Part shown: in pieces, positions 18,810 to 28,126 of the stretch
Layout of the letters: every line of letters begins with the position of its first letter
Numbering within the stretch: the first letter of the stretch is position 1
Assembly (NCBI GenBank): GCA_021732385.1
Contig: JAKFVA010000016.1
Span: 1 to 64,000, forward strand
Origin: Burkholderiales bacterium
GTDB taxonomy: Bacteria > Pseudomonadota > Gammaproteobacteria > Burkholderiales > Burkholderiaceae_C
Length of the DNA stretch: 64,000 bases
Direction of reading: 5' to 3'
Notes under the pieces: model-generated
Databases searched by the model: none
Told to the model about the DNA's origin: nothing
The model's input: the letters and a program-made list of their open reading frames with translations, nothing else
Made by a program: the position numbers and the translations under genes

Positions 18810-19023
18810 GTAGCGCAAAGGCATCGTCCGGCGTTTGCGTGCCAATGCGCCTAGCTGAGGCTCTGGCTTGATCGAAATTAGGGAAATGACGGCAATACAC
18901 TGAATGTTGAAGATGATCGAAACCTTGACTAAGCAAAATTTTTCTATATTGCGTGTAACGCCTGCGTGCTAGTTTGGTACCAAATTAGCCTTGGCAACTA
19001 GCACTAACCAAGTGCAAAAACCG
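18810..19023. other. Non-coding stretch beside the array, possible leader side
   Basis: No supported gene. It contains an AT-rich segment around 18932-18958 (GCAAAATTTTTCTATATT) on the side that would be the leader if the array is read on the minus strand. No convincing promoter with normal spacing was found on either strand. The stretch 18544-18641 before the first repeat also holds nothing recognisable. Confidence 0.4.
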
Positions 19024-19059
19024 ACCGCCCAACAGCCTAGCTGTTGGGCGGTTTTCTTT
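19024..19059 (+). terminator. Strong intrinsic terminator before coaBC
   Basis: A 12-bp stem (ACCGCCCAACAG with CTGTTGGGCGGT), loop CCTAG, is followed by TTTCTTT. A run of A before the stem makes it potentially bidirectional. It separates the accessory island from the housekeeping genes. Confidence 0.85.
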
Positions 19060-19115
19060 GTAGCATGGTATTTGTGTGGCAAATTGATAAAAAGTGCTCT
19101 GATACATTGCAGTTT

Positions 19116-20345
19116 ATGGCTGACTTAACAGGCAAACACATCGTCCTTGGCCTCTCAGGCGGCATCGCCTGCTACAAGGCCGCCGAGCTGTGCCGTGCCC
19201 TGATTAAAGAAGGTGCCACGGTGCAGGTGGTCATGAGCGAGGCGGCAGCGCAGTTCATCACGCCGGTTACCATGCAGGCGCTGTCTGGCCGCCCGGTGTT
19301 TACCTCGCAGTGGGATGAGCGCCAGGACAATAACATGGCGCACATCAACCTCGGCCGGGAGGCCGACGCCATTGTGATTGCGCCCGCCAGCGCCGACTTC
19401 ATCGCCAAGCTGCTGCATGGCCGGGCCGACGATTTGCTGAGCCTGATGTGCCTGGCGCGGCCAATTGACAAAGTGCCGCTACTGATTGCCCCGGCCATGA
19501 ACCGCGAGATGTGGGCGCACCCCGCCACCCAGCGCAACCTGGCGCAATTGCAGGCCGATGGCGCAACACTTTTGGGCGTGGGCAGCGGCTTTCAGGCCTG
19601 CGGCGAAACGGGTGATGGGCGCATGCTGGAGCCGCAAGAATTACTGCAAGATGTGGTGGCGTTCTTTCAGCCCAAAGTGCTGGCCGGGCAGTTTGTGCTG
19701 GTCACCGCCGGGCCGACGTATGAGGCATTGGATCCGGTACGCGGCATCACCAATTTGTCCAGCGGCAAAATGGGTTTTGCCATTGCAAGGGCCGCGCACG
19801 AGGCGGGCGCGCAAGTCACGCTGGTGGCCGGGCCGGTGAGCCAGCCCACGCCGCGCGGCGTGCAGCGCATTGATGTGCGCTCGGCGCAGGAAATGCAGGC
19901 AGCGGTGATGCTGCGCATTGGCGCAGCCAGCGTGTTTGTTGCTACCGCGGCTGTGGCTGATTGGCGGCCAGCAGAAGCTGCCGAGCACAAGATCAAGAAA
20001 GCCAGTTCAGGCTTGCCGCCTTTCATCAGCCTCACCGAAAACCCCGACATTCTGGGCGCGGTAGCGCAACTGCCGCGCGCCCAGCTCAAGGTGGGCGAAA
20101 AAGGGCGGCTGTTTTGCGTGGGCTTTGCCGCTGAAAGCCAAGACTTGCTGCACAACACCAGCGCCAAGCGCGAGCGCAAGGGCGTGCCGCTTCTGGTGGG
20201 AAATATAGGCCCCGCCACTTTTGGGCAGGATGACAACGCCTTGCTGCTGGTAGATGCCAACAATGTGCGGGAGTTGGCGCACAACACCAAGCTCGCGCTA
20301 GCGCGCCAGTTGGTGGCAGATATCGCACGCCGCCTGCACGCCTAA
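19116..20345 (+). CDS. coaBC: Phosphopantothenoylcysteine decarboxylase/synthetase
   Basis: Bifunctional coenzyme A biosynthesis enzyme of 409 residues. The N-terminal CoaC flavoprotein domain shows [31 protein letters not shown] and APAMNREMW. The C-terminal CoaB CTP-dependent ligase domain starts with [27 protein letters not shown] and carries the conserved KIKK lysines. The ATG at 19116 ([16 protein letters not shown]) gives the family N-terminus; the frame open further upstream runs into the terminator. It is followed 20 bases later by dut, the common coaBC-dut order. Confidence 0.97.
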   Translation: MADLTGKHIVLGLSGGIACYKAAELCRALIKEGATVQVVMSEAAAQFITPVTMQALSGRPVFTSQWDERQDNNMAHINLGREADAIVIAPASADFIAKLLHGRADDLLSLMCLARPIDKVPLLIAPAMNREMWAHPATQRNLAQLQADGATLLGVGSGFQACGETGDGRMLEPQELLQDVVAFFQPKVLAGQFVLVTAGPTYEALDPVRGITNLSSGKMGFAIARAAHEAGAQVTLVAGPVSQPTPRGVQRIDVRSAQEMQAAVMLRIGAASVFVATAAVADWRPAEAAEHKIKKASSGLPPFISLTENPDILGAVAQLPRAQLKVGEKGRLFCVGFAAESQDLLHNTSAKRERKGVPLLVGNIGPATFGQDDNALLLVDANNVRELAHNTKLALARQLVADIARRLHA

Positions 20346-20365
20346 CCGGAAAACACCCAAACCCT

Positions 20366-20812
20366 ATGCGAGTTGACGTCAAAATTCTCGATGACCGACT
20401 GCATGCGCAAATGCCCGCTTACGCCACTCCGGGCAGCGCTGGTCTGGACTTGCGTGCCTGCCTGGATGCGCCCTTAGAGTTGGCCCCCAATGCCTGGCAA
20501 TTGATACCCACTGGCTTGGCAATTTTCTTGAAAGACCGGGACTTTGCTGCGCTCATCCTGCCGCGATCGGGTCTGGGCCACAAACACGGCATCGTGCTGG
20601 GCAACCTGGTGGGTTTGATCGACAGTGACTATCAAGGCCAGCTTATGGTGAGCGCCTGGAACCGCAGCCCCACCTCCTACACCTTGCAGCCCATGGAGCG
20701 ATTGGCACAACTGGTTATCGTGCCGGTGCTTCAGGCGCAATTCAACGTGGTGGATGAATTTCCTGCGACCCAGCGCGGCGCAGGGGGCTACGGCTCAACC
20801 GGCACGGCCTAG
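20366..20812 (+). CDS. dut: Deoxyuridine triphosphatase
   Basis: Trimeric all-beta dUTPase of 148 residues that converts dUTP to dUMP and pyrophosphate, limiting uracil in DNA. The five family motifs are present: [44 protein letters not shown] and the C-terminal [10 protein letters not shown] arm that closes over the active site. Directly downstream of coaBC and probably cotranscribed. Confidence 0.98.
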   Translation: MRVDVKILDDRLHAQMPAYATPGSAGLDLRACLDAPLELAPNAWQLIPTGLAIFLKDRDFAALILPRSGLGHKHGIVLGNLVGLIDSDYQGQLMVSAWNRSPTSYTLQPMERLAQLVIVPVLQAQFNVVDEFPATQRGAGGYGSTGTA

Positions 20813-20815
20813 GCG

Positions 20816-21346
20816 CTAGTGCAGGCCGTGCCCGCCTGGTGCCTGCGGATGCGTCTGGAAAAACCCCACACCCAAGGAACCTTGGCTGATTTCCGCTTCT
20901 GTGGCCTCGCGCAGCGCCTCAACCTTCAGGTGCAGGCGCAGTGCAAAACCAGCCAGCGGGTGGTTGCCGTCCAGCACCACATGCTCGGGGTAGATTTCAG
21001 TGGCGGTGTAGAGGAGGTCGCGCGGTGCCTCGGGGTTGCAGCCGGGCGGCAGGCCTTCAAACGTCATGCCTTCTTCAACTTCAGCGGGGAACAATTTGCG
21101 GTCTTCCAAGAAGACACGGTATTCGTCATAGTCACCAAAGGCGTCAGTTGGCTCCAGATGCAAGTCCAGTTTGGTGCCGACCACTTGGCCTTGCAGGGCC
21201 CGCTCAATGGCTGCCAGCAAGTCGTGCCCGCCGAGCAAAAACTCAACTGGCTCGTCGAGCACGTCCAGCACTTCGCCCAGAGTGTCTTTGAGCGTCCAGG
21301 TCAGCGCGACCACGCAGGGGGAGGAAATAGGGGTCATTGAATTCAT
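20816..21346 (-). CDS. FKBP-type peptidyl-prolyl isomerase, SlyD-like
   Basis: The 176-residue protein has the split FKBP fold with an inserted chaperone flap: VVALTWTLKDTLGEVLDVLDEPVEFLLGG, then the flap region with GDYDEYRVFLEDRKLFP, then LDGNHPLAGFALRLHLKVEALREATEAE. The GNHPLAG..L.F-type motif is diagnostic of SlyD/FkpA-like isomerases. The C-terminus is short and ends in GGHGLH, lacking the long His/Cys-rich nickel tail of E. coli SlyD. It is convergent with dut and divergent from the oxygenase gene. Start at 21346; an internal ATG three codons later is possible. Confidence 0.9.
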   Translation of the reverse strand: MNSMTPISSPCVVALTWTLKDTLGEVLDVLDEPVEFLLGGHDLLAAIERALQGQVVGTKLDLHLEPTDAFGDYDEYRVFLEDRKLFPAEVEEGMTFEGLPPGCNPEAPRDLLYTATEIYPEHVVLDGNHPLAGFALRLHLKVEALREATEAEISQGSLGVGFFQTHPQAPGGHGLH

Positions 21347-21360
21347 AGCAGAATTGTCCT

Positions 21361-22557
21361 ATGAATATTGACCAACCTCTTCAATTACTCGCGGGTCTTT
21401 CGCCCGCTCGGTTTATGCAGCGCTATTGGCAGAAAAAGCCGCTGTTGATTCGCCAGGCATTTGACCCGGGCGATGCGCGTTTGGCATTGAGCCGTGGCCA
21501 GCTTTTTGCGCTGGCTGCGCAAGACGACGTACAGGCCCGCCTGGTGGTGCAAGAGCAGGGTGTGGGTAAAGCCACGGGCAAGAACTCAGCCAAACCCCCC
21601 CCTGCTTGGCAGCTGCACCACGGCCCATTTACCCGCCGCCGCTTGCCGCCACTGGCCCAGCCGGGCTGGACGCTGCTGGTGCAAGGCGTTGATTTGCAGC
21701 ATTTGCCTGTGCATGATTTGCTGGCGCAATTTCGCTTTGTGCCTGATGCGCGGCTGGACGATGTAATGGTCAGCTACGCCACGGATGGCGGTGGCGTTGG
21801 CCCGCACTTTGACAGCTACGACGTGTTTTTGCTGCAAGCTCAGGGCCAGCGTCACTGGGATATCAGCTGCCAGAAAGAGCTGGCGCTGCAGGCTGGTGTG
21901 CCATTGAAAATCCTGAAAAACTTTGTCACGGAACAAAGTTTTTTGCTCAATCCCGGCGACATGCTTTACCTGCCACCACGTTACGCCCACCATGGCGTAG
22001 CTGTGGGCGAGTGCATCACCTACTCCATTGGCTACCGCGCGCCCAGTCAAGACGAACTGGCGCAGGCGTTATTGACCCGCCTGGCCGAGCAAATTGCCGA
22101 TGAAGCCGACCCGCATGCTGTCCCAGCGCTGTACCGCGACCCGACGCAACCCGCCGTGCAGATGCCTGCGGCCATTGCCCCCGCCTTGCAAGACTTTGCC
22201 CGGCAAGCCTTGCAGCGGCTCTTTGAACAGCCGCAAAACGCCCAGCGTGCCTTGGGCGAATACCTAACCGAGCCCAAAGCGCACGTCTGGTTCGACACTG
22301 CTCCGCACGGGCTGTCGGTTGACTGCGCTAAGCCTTTCGCTGTGGCGCTTGACCGCCGTACCCGCATGATGTACGACGCGCAGCACATCTTCATCAATGG
22401 CGAAGCCTTTGAAGCCAGTGGCCGTGATGCGACGCTGATGCGGTTGCTGGCCAATCAGCGCAGCTTGCCAGCTGCGCAGCGCGCGCGTCTGAGCCCCGGA
22501 GCGGAGCAACTTTTATCGGACTGGCTGCAAGCCGGGTGGGCGCATGCAACAGCCTGA
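21361..22557 (+). CDS. JmjC/cupin ribosomal oxygenase, RoxA (YcfD)-like
   Basis: The 398-residue Fe(II)/2-oxoglutarate oxygenase starts LSPARFMQRYWQKKPLLIRQAF, the typical YcfD/MINA-NO66 entry motif. The double-stranded beta helix has the metal-binding HxD in GVGPHFDSYDVFLLQAQGQRHW and the distal His in PPRYAHHGVAVG, followed by the C-terminal dimerisation and winged-helix part. E. coli YcfD hydroxylates Arg81 of ribosomal protein L16. There is an unusual lysine/proline-rich insertion near residues 63-75 (GKNSAKPPPA). Substrate identity is inferred from family only. Confidence 0.9.
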   Translation: MNIDQPLQLLAGLSPARFMQRYWQKKPLLIRQAFDPGDARLALSRGQLFALAAQDDVQARLVVQEQGVGKATGKNSAKPPPAWQLHHGPFTRRRLPPLAQPGWTLLVQGVDLQHLPVHDLLAQFRFVPDARLDDVMVSYATDGGGVGPHFDSYDVFLLQAQGQRHWDISCQKELALQAGVPLKILKNFVTEQSFLLNPGDMLYLPPRYAHHGVAVGECITYSIGYRAPSQDELAQALLTRLAEQIADEADPHAVPALYRDPTQPAVQMPAAIAPALQDFARQALQRLFEQPQNAQRALGEYLTEPKAHVWFDTAPHGLSVDCAKPFAVALDRRTRMMYDAQHIFINGEAFEASGRDATLMRLLANQRSLPAAQRARLSPGAEQLLSDWLQAGWAHATA

Positions 22558-23062
22558 TGTCACACCCCCAGCCAAACTGTCCGCCTTGCACGTGGGCGCC
22601 TTTGCGGGTCGTGAGCAATTTCGCCAGTTGGTGCGCGATGCATTGGCCGTGGCCGCACGCGATGGCTGGCCTGAAATCATTTTGAGCGACGCCAACTTTG
22701 AAGACTGGCCTTTAAGCGAGCGGGCCACTGCCGAATCACTGCAAGCCTGGGCTCAAAGTGGGCGCCGCATCACGCTTCTGGCACGAAGCTGGGACGACGT
22801 TTCACGTCGACACGCACGTTTTGTTACCTGGCGTGTGCGCTGGTCACACATCACCAGTGCCTGGATGTGTCCATCAGCTCAGGCGCAGGAGTTTCCAAGT
22901 GCTATTTGGTCGCCTCATTGGGCGTTAGAACGCCGCGACATGGATAATTTTGTTGGAATGTGCGGCAGCGAACCATCACGACGTTTGCTTTGTCGGGAGT
23001 TATTGGCGGAGTGGATCAAAAAAAGCACACCTGGCTTCCCCGCTAGCGTTCTAGGGCTTTGA
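22544..23062 (+). CDS. Conserved hypothetical protein
   Basis: The 172-residue protein overlaps the end of the oxygenase frame by 14 bases, which suggests translational coupling. The N-terminal half (ALHVGAFAGREQFRQLVRDALAVAARDGWPEIILSDANFEDWPL) looks alpha/beta. The rest contains HARFVTWRVRWSHITSAW and WALERRDMDNFVG. I associate this pattern with uncharacterised Burkholderiales proteins that follow ycfD-like genes, but cannot name a domain or function. Confidence 0.7.
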   Translation: MQQPDVTPPAKLSALHVGAFAGREQFRQLVRDALAVAARDGWPEIILSDANFEDWPLSERATAESLQAWAQSGRRITLLARSWDDVSRRHARFVTWRVRWSHITSAWMCPSAQAQEFPSAIWSPHWALERRDMDNFVGMCGSEPSRRLLCRELLAEWIKKSTPGFPASVLGL

Positions 23063-23151
23063 ATAAAGCCAGCAAACGGCTATTTTTTGTGAAAATGTTG
23101 TGTAAAGGGTGCACGGAAGTCAGGGTTTGTAAGGGTTGCATGTAATTTGGC

Positions 23152-23263
23152 TATAATTTAAGGCTGAGATGGAAGAGCTCGAGTCCTTTCGCTCGGTCAG
23201 CACAGCTACCGTACTGACAATTTCCGGAAACTGTTTTTACTATTTATTTCTAAGGATTATCAA
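23152..23263 (+). promoter_or_regulatory. Promoter and leader of the alanine-rich lipoprotein
   Basis: A perfect -10 TATAAT stands at 23152-23157; the -35 is weak (TTTGTA or TTGTAA about 19-20 bases upstream). The leader of roughly 100 bases ends with AAGGA in front of the ATG at 23264. Bases 23063-23151 hold nothing else I recognise. Confidence 0.55.
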
Positions 23264-23605
23264 ATGAACAAATCGCTCGTACTGGCAGCCGTAATTGCTG
23301 CAGCCGCCTTGGCCGCTTGTGGCAAAAAAGAAGAGCCGGCTCCTGCGCCTGCTCCCGTTGCTGCACCAGCACCTGCACCTGCACCCATGGCTGCCCCCGC
23401 AGCTGAAGCTGCTGCCTCAGCTGCAGCAATGGCTGGCTCAGCTGCCGCTATGGCAGGCGATGCCGCCAAAATGGCAGGCTCCGCCGCTGTTGGCGCCGCT
23501 GATACTGCCAAAGACGCAGGCAAAATGGCTGCTGACGCAGGCAAAATGGCCGCTGATGCTGCCAAAGGTGCTGCCAGCGCCGCTAAAGACGCAATGAAGA
23601 AGTAA
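23264..23605 (+). CDS. Alanine-rich repetitive lipoprotein
   Basis: The 113-residue protein has a lipoprotein signal (MNKSLVLAAVIAAAALAAC, lipobox LAAC). It continues with a Pro/Ala segment (EPAPAPAPVAAPAPAPAP), then Ala/Lys/Met/Asp repeats of about 7-11 residues (DAAKMAG, DAGKMAA, DAGKMAA, DAAKGAA, DAMKK). The second half should form long amphipathic helices, like small abundant envelope lipoproteins or LEA-like proteins. It has a strong -10 upstream and a strong terminator downstream, so it is monocistronic and probably well expressed. The function is unknown. Confidence 0.85.
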   Translation: MNKSLVLAAVIAAAALAACGKKEEPAPAPAPVAAPAPAPAPMAAPAAEAAASAAAMAGSAAAMAGDAAKMAGSAAVGAADTAKDAGKMAADAGKMAADAAKGAASAAKDAMKK

Positions 23606-23620
23606 TTTTTCTGCGCCAGC

Positions 23621-23649
23621 AAAAAGCCACCTTCGGGTGGCTTTTTTTT
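23621..23649 (+). terminator. Intrinsic terminator after the alanine-rich lipoprotein
   Basis: Stem AAAAGCCACC with GGTGGCTTTT around a TTCG tetraloop, extended by T8. A textbook strong terminator, usable in both directions because of the A run on the left. Confidence 0.92.
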
Positions 23650-23677
23650 GCCTTTAATTTGGTTTCACTCAATACGC

Positions 23678-24454
23678 TCAAGCGTCAAGCCAAGCCGTAC
23701 CTTCAATCTCGTCAGCAATATGCAGGTCCAGCCGCTGTATGCCGGGCAGGGCTTGCAGACTCTGGCGCACCAGCTCAGGGCGGTTGTTTTGCCGACTCAA
23801 GTGTGCGGCTGCCAGGCACTGCAGGCCGTGTGTCAGCAAGCCTTGAACCATAGCAGCAGCCGCATCGTTGGACAGGTGGCCGTAGTTACCGCCTATGCGT
23901 TGCCGTAGAAAAGGTGGATAAGCCGATTGCGCCAGCAACGTGGTGTCGTGGTTGAATTCCAGTAGCGCACTTTGGCAGCCGGCCAAGTGCTGCATGACAT
24001 GGGTACTGCAATGACCCAGGTCGGTCACGATACCGAGCCTGGCTTGGTCGTGGCGACACACCAACTGCAACGGTTCGCGCGCGTCGTGCGGCACTGTAAA
24101 AGGCATGACTTGCAGCGCGCCCAGTTCAATCGCAACGCCATCACTGGCTATTTGTAGCAAGCCGTCAAAGTCGGGTGTGTTGAGTGCAGCATGGGTTCCA
24201 CGGCTCATCCAGACCGGGATACGCTCGCGCAGTGCTAACGCGCGAGCGCAGCCAATATGGTCAGCATGCTCATGGGTGATGAAAATGCCGTCAATCTGGT
24301 TGGCAGAAGTGCCAGCCTGAGCCAGCCGCTCGTCTAGCTGTTTGATGCCCAGGCCGCAGTCAACCAGCAACCGTGTTGACATGCCGGATTGCCGCGCTGC
24401 CACCAAAGTGGCATTGCCTGTGCTGCCGCTACCCAAGCTTTTGAACTGCAGCAT
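23678..24454 (-). CDS. MBL-fold metallo-hydrolase (YycJ-like)
   Basis: The 258-residue protein starts MLQFKSLGSGSTGNATLV and carries the metallo-beta-lactamase motif THEHADHIGC (HxHxDH) near residue 60, VTDLGHCS near 150 and a late GHLSND. The SLGSGSxGN start is characteristic of the YycJ/WalJ group, proposed to be DNA-processing 5'-3' exonuclease-like hydrolases. The ATG at 24454 is chosen for that N-terminus. Last gene of the dapA-bamC-MBL minus-strand run, 29 bases after bamC. Confidence 0.9.
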   Translation of the reverse strand: MLQFKSLGSGSTGNATLVAARQSGMSTRLLVDCGLGIKQLDERLAQAGTSANQIDGIFITHEHADHIGCARALALRERIPVWMSRGTHAALNTPDFDGLLQIASDGVAIELGALQVMPFTVPHDAREPLQLVCRHDQARLGIVTDLGHCSTHVMQHLAGCQSALLEFNHDTTLLAQSAYPPFLRQRIGGNYGHLSNDAAAAMVQGLLTHGLQCLAAAHLSRQNNRPELVRQSLQALPGIQRLDLHIADEIEGTAWLDA

Positions 24455-24483
24455 TGAGTGCGAGCTGCGCGGTATCAACGCGC

Positions 24484-25650
24484 TTATTTCAGGTCGTCTG
24501 CAATGATTTTCACGATGCGCTGTGCGTTAGCTGAAGCTTCTGGCGCACCGGCTTCATTGAGCACCGTGACTGTGGTGGTTTGCGCTTGGCTGTTAACGGC
24601 AATACGGTATTTGAGCGGCGCCGGATTGGCTTTACTGCTGCCAAAAATATTGGTGATGCGGCTGATACTGAAAAAGCCTTCTTCCTTTTTCTCCAGCACG
24701 GGCTCCACATAGCGCACAAAGTACAGGCCTTTGCTGCGGTCACGGTCCTCTACCGTAAAGCCGGTACGGTCAAGTGTCAGTCCAACACGGCGCCAGGCGC
24801 GATCAAAACCTTCATCGAGTTGTACGGCAGGGGTGTTGTTTACGCTCGTCAATCGCGAAGTGGGCTTGATTACGTTGGTGGCGGCTGCCACTGTTTTGAC
24901 CTGCTCTTGGCTGGCACCCAAACGGGCCATCAGGCGGTTAAGAAACTCAGCCTCCAACTCCGGATCTGAGGGACGCTGCTGCCACACTGTGGTGTCTTTG
25001 TCTGTGCTAACAAAGACCTCGCTCAATCCACGGTGGCTGATATAAATTTCAGTGGCACCGCTGCTGGTACGCTCAAGACGGGTGCGAAAGCGGTCTTGCT
25101 CACCGCTGGAATAAAGCGAGTCCAGTGCCCGGCCTATGGTGCGGCGAATAAAGTCCAACGGAATCTTGGCACGATTTTCAGCCCAGTCGGTTTCCATGAT
25201 GCCCAAGTTGGCTTGGTCAATAGTTAACAGAAAACCGCTTTCCTGCCAGAAGTCGCGCACTGGTCCCCACAGCTGCTCAGCTGGACGGTTGACCACCAGC
25301 CAGCGCTGGTTGCCAGCACGCTCAATGCGCAGGTCGGATGCGGCATTAACGGCAACTGGTTGGCCCACCGGCGCGCTACCAATTACCACAGGGCGGGTTT
25401 GCACCGCGCTGGCTGAAACGCTACCACTTGCGCCGGGCAAGGTGAAGCGGCTGTCACGGCTAAGCTGGCTTAAGTCTGGCGGCACATCAAGAGACGGGGC
25501 CTTGCCTGCACTTTTGTAGTCAACTGATTCGCCAGAAATGCTGGGCAACAACGAGCAGCCTGGCACCAGCAGGCTAAAGACCAGCACCGCCAATGCAGTG
25601 GGCTGGCCAAAACGGCGCAGAGAGGTAGATTCGGAAACAATGGAGTTCAT
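24484..25650 (-). CDS. bamC: Outer membrane assembly lipoprotein BamC
   Basis: The 388-residue accessory lipoprotein of the BAM complex folds beta-barrels into the outer membrane. The signal peptide (PTALAVLVFSLLVPGC) ends in a lipobox with Cys near residue 32. The unstructured N-terminal stretch that binds BamD follows (SGESVDYKSAGKAPSLDVPPDLSQL). Two helix-grip domains come next (IERAGNQRWLVV ... IPLDFIRR and LDEGFDRAWRRVGLTLDRTGFTVEDRDRSKGLYFVRY). Directly downstream of dapA, the conserved proteobacterial dapA-bamC (nlpB) order. Confidence 0.95.
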   Translation of the reverse strand: MNSIVSESTSLRRFGQPTALAVLVFSLLVPGCSLLPSISGESVDYKSAGKAPSLDVPPDLSQLSRDSRFTLPGASGSVSASAVQTRPVVIGSAPVGQPVAVNAASDLRIERAGNQRWLVVNRPAEQLWGPVRDFWQESGFLLTIDQANLGIMETDWAENRAKIPLDFIRRTIGRALDSLYSSGEQDRFRTRLERTSSGATEIYISHRGLSEVFVSTDKDTTVWQQRPSDPELEAEFLNRLMARLGASQEQVKTVAAATNVIKPTSRLTSVNNTPAVQLDEGFDRAWRRVGLTLDRTGFTVEDRDRSKGLYFVRYVEPVLEKKEEGFFSISRITNIFGSSKANPAPLKYRIAVNSQAQTTTVTVLNEAGAPEASANAQRIVKIIADDLK

Positions 25651-25711
25651 GCGGTTTCTCTTAAAACAAGGTGCAATTCGGTGGGGCTGGGCGTTGTTGA
25701 TGACGGGCAAT

Positions 25712-26593
25712 TCAGCGCAAGCCACTGGCTTGCAGGGCGGCTTGTACTACGGGGTGGTTGTGGCTTTGAAGCGGCGTCATGGGCAAGCGCATGGCCGGAC
25801 CGCACAAGCCCATTTGCGACATAGCCCATTTCACGGGAATTGGGTTGGCTTCGACGAACAAGTGTTTGTGTACAGGTAACAATTGCATTTGGATGCGCAT
25901 GGCGGTTGCCGCATCGCCCGCAATGGCGGCCGTGCACAACTGGTGCATTAGGCGCGGCGCTAAATTAGCGGTCACGCTAACGTTGCCCTGGCCGCCGCAC
26001 AACATCAAAGCAACGGCGGTGGGATCGTCACCCGAGTAAACCGCAAAGCCCTTGGGCGCTTCCTTGATGAGCCACTGTGCGCGCTCAATGTTCCCAGTGG
26101 CTTCCTTGATACCAACAATGCCTGGCACCTGGGCCAAGCGCAGCACAGTGTCGTGCGCCATATCGGCCACGGTACGCCCTGGCACGTTGTACAACACAGT
26201 GGGCAAATCAACTGCTTCCGCAATAGCCTTGAAGTGCAGATACTGGCCTTCTTGCGTAGGCCGGTTGTAGTAGGGTACAACTTGCAACTGACAGTCGGCC
26301 CCCACGCTTTTGGCAAAGCGCGCCAGCTCAATTGCTTCCGCTGTAGAGTTAGCACCGCAACCTGCCATGACTGGCACACGGCCTTTAGCCTGCTCCACCG
26401 ACACACGGATGATCTCGCAGTGTTCCTGCACGTTGACCGTGGGTGATTCGCCTGTAGTGCCCACCACGCCTATGCAATCTGTGCCTTCAGCCACATGCCA
26501 GTCGATCAGTTTACGCAGCGTCTCGTAGTCGACACTGCCGTCTGCGTGCATGGGGGTAACAAGCGCAACGATGCTGCCGGTGATAGGGATCAT
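25712..26593 (-). CDS. dapA: 4-hydroxy-tetrahydrodipicolinate synthase
   Basis: The 293-residue class I aldolase condenses pyruvate with aspartate semialdehyde at the entry of lysine and meso-diaminopimelate synthesis. It shows GTTGESPTV near residue 45, [21 protein letters not shown] with the catalytic Tyr, and GIKEATGN with the Schiff-base Lys near 162. It heads the conserved dapA-bamC pair and follows a methyltransferase gene by about 76 bases. Confidence 0.98.
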   Translation of the reverse strand: MIPITGSIVALVTPMHADGSVDYETLRKLIDWHVAEGTDCIGVVGTTGESPTVNVQEHCEIIRVSVEQAKGRVPVMAGCGANSTAEAIELARFAKSVGADCQLQVVPYYNRPTQEGQYLHFKAIAEAVDLPTVLYNVPGRTVADMAHDTVLRLAQVPGIVGIKEATGNIERAQWLIKEAPKGFAVYSGDDPTAVALMLCGGQGNVSVTANLAPRLMHQLCTAAIAGDAATAMRIQMQLLPVHKHLFVEANPIPVKWAMSQMGLCGPAMRLPMTPLQSHNHPVVQAALQASGLR

Positions 26594-26669
26594 GTCCTGG
26601 TTATTTTCTGCAAAGGAGCATTCTAACTAGAGCGCCCGTGCTCGCCGGTCAGGCAGGCTTTACGGCGCG

Positions 26670-27266
26670 CTAGAGCATGTAGCGCACCGGCGCTGCACCT
26701 TCTGGGAGCTCTGGCGGCTTGACCGCCGCAATACGCTGCACAAATCGCGCGGGCGAATCCAGAAAACCCTGCTCATAGCCCACCACATGCAGCCCGGCGC
26801 ACACCGTCAACAGTTCACCAGGGCGCAGTAAAAAGTCTGGCCGCGATGGTTTGCCTACCGTTTCATTGCCCTGCGCAAAGGTTTCATAAATCAGCACGCC
26901 GCCGGGAGCCAGACTGTGCAGTAGGGTAGGCAGCAAGGGGCGCCAGAGGTAGTTGGCTACCACCACGGCGTCGAATTGTTCGTGGGCAAAAGGCCAAGGG
27001 CCGTTCTCGATGTCGGCGCACACGGTGCGGCCATATTCTTCTGCAAAAGCGATGGCATGAGGCGCGCGGTCTACCCCCGTGACGGAGTGATTGTGCTGGG
27101 CAAACCACTGCATATGGCGGCCCTGGCCGCAAGCCACATCAAGCACTGTACCGTGCTGGCGCACCAGATGCGACCAGCGCACGATCCAAGGCGAGGGCAG
27201 ACTCAGCGCATGCGGGTTGCGGGTGGCAGCTTTGGCGGGGAGCGGGAAATCAGCGGGGCTTGACAT
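26670..27266 (-). CDS. SAM-dependent methyltransferase (class I)
   Basis: The 198-residue Rossmann methyltransferase has motif I GTVLDVACGQGRHMQWFA, the acidic loop SVTGVDRAP, DAVVVANYLWRPLLP and GGVLIYETFAQGNE. This set resembles the TehB/UbiE-like small-molecule methyltransferases commonly found next to dapA in betaproteobacteria. The ATG at 27266 overlaps the end of the upstream SDR gene by 17 bases, so the two are probably coupled. The substrate is unknown. Confidence 0.85.
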   Translation of the reverse strand: MSSPADFPLPAKAATRNPHALSLPSPWIVRWSHLVRQHGTVLDVACGQGRHMQWFAQHNHSVTGVDRAPHAIAFAEEYGRTVCADIENGPWPFAHEQFDAVVVANYLWRPLLPTLLHSLAPGGVLIYETFAQGNETVGKPSRPDFLLRPGELLTVCAGLHVVGYEQGFLDSPARFVQRIAAVKPPELPEGAAPVRYML

Positions 27267-28071
27267 CGTCCTTGAGCGCATTCAATGCCAGGTTTTCCAC
27301 CACGCCCGGTACCAGCAGCTTGAGCCAGCGGCCCAGCTTGCCCTTGCTGGTCATTACCACCTCGCGTTGGCGCTGTTGCATGCCGCGGATGATGAGGCGC
27401 GCGCACACATCGACCGGCATTGCAGCGTCCTCTTTCAGACCGCTGCGTCCGGCCAACTGGCCTTGCGCGTTAAAGCCGTGGTAGCGAATCTTTGTGGCTA
27501 CTACACCGGGGTAGGCGGTAGTCACGCTTACACCGGCGTGCTTGAGCTCGACCCTCAGCGCCTCAAAAAATCCAGTCATGGCAAATTTGCTGGCGCAATA
27601 GGCCGTGCGCCCCGGCACGCCGAACAGCCCCGCCAGCGACGACACCGCCACCACGCTGCCCTGACTGGTGCGCAAATGCGGCAAAGCCGCGTGCGTGCAC
27701 CAGACGCTACCCCATAGGTTGACGCGCATCAGCTCTTCGTACCAACCCAGTTGGTCGGCGGCGACCTCGCTCAAAATCGCCTGTGCCGAGCGCCCGGCGT
27801 TGTTAATGAGCGCGTCAATCTTGCCAAAGCGCTGCATGGCGGCAGCCATGAGCGCCTGGCATTGCGCCTGCACGGCCACGTCGGTTGGCACTACCAGGGT
27901 TTTGTCGGCGCCTAGCGCGTCACATTCCGCAGCCACCACTTGCAGCGTTCCGGGGTTGCGCGCCGCCAGCACCAGCGCGTAGCCGCCTTGTTGAGCCGAC
28001 TGGCGTGCCAATTGCCGTGCGATTTCTGCGCCAATGCCGTCGGAAGCCCCGGTAATAACGATAACTTTCAT
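27250..28071 (-). CDS. Short-chain dehydrogenase/reductase
   Basis: The 273-residue NAD(P)-dependent oxidoreductase has the cofactor motif TGASDGIG near residue 7, NNAG near 91, catalytic Ser in VVAVSSLAG and the YxxxK in YCASK. A C-terminal extension (KGKLGRWLKLLVPGVVENLALNALKDD) looks membrane-associated, as in SDRs acting on lipid or sterol-like substrates. A copy of the dispersed intergenic repeat begins exactly at its start codon. Substrate unknown. Confidence 0.9.
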   Translation of the reverse strand: MKVIVITGASDGIGAEIARQLARQSAQQGGYALVLAARNPGTLQVVAAECDALGADKTLVVPTDVAVQAQCQALMAAAMQRFGKIDALINNAGRSAQAILSEVAADQLGWYEELMRVNLWGSVWCTHAALPHLRTSQGSVVAVSSLAGLFGVPGRTAYCASKFAMTGFFEALRVELKHAGVSVTTAYPGVVATKIRYHGFNAQGQLAGRSGLKEDAAMPVDVCARLIIRGMQQRQREVVMTSKGKLGRWLKLLVPGVVENLALNALKDDVKPR

Positions 28072-28111
28072 AGCGCTACCCGCACACCAGTATTGGCCTG
28101 GGGGCTAAAAA
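28069..28111 (+). repeat. Dispersed intergenic repeat, copy 1
   Basis: The sequence CATAGCGCTACCCGCACACC continues to AGTATTGGCCTGGGGGCTAAAAA. It matches the stretches at 38639-38670 (reverse), 46198-46252 (reverse), 55968-56013 and 56137-56190 (reverse). This copy abuts the SDR start codon. Such CATAGC..TACCCGC...TATTGG elements are, as far as I know, frequent between genes in Comamonadaceae; the role is unknown. Confidence 0.75.
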
Positions 28112-28126
28112 TATCGTTAAACACAG

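Noticed and set aside
18578-18936. Open frames on both strands across the repeat array, including a minus-strand frame with repeated SIKQAVDRALEL
   Set aside because: A 66-base period (36+30) keeps any frame open through the repeats, so the apparent repeated peptide is expected. Spacers do not encode related residues and no ribosome binding site supports either frame. Kept only as a weak alternative to CRISPR.
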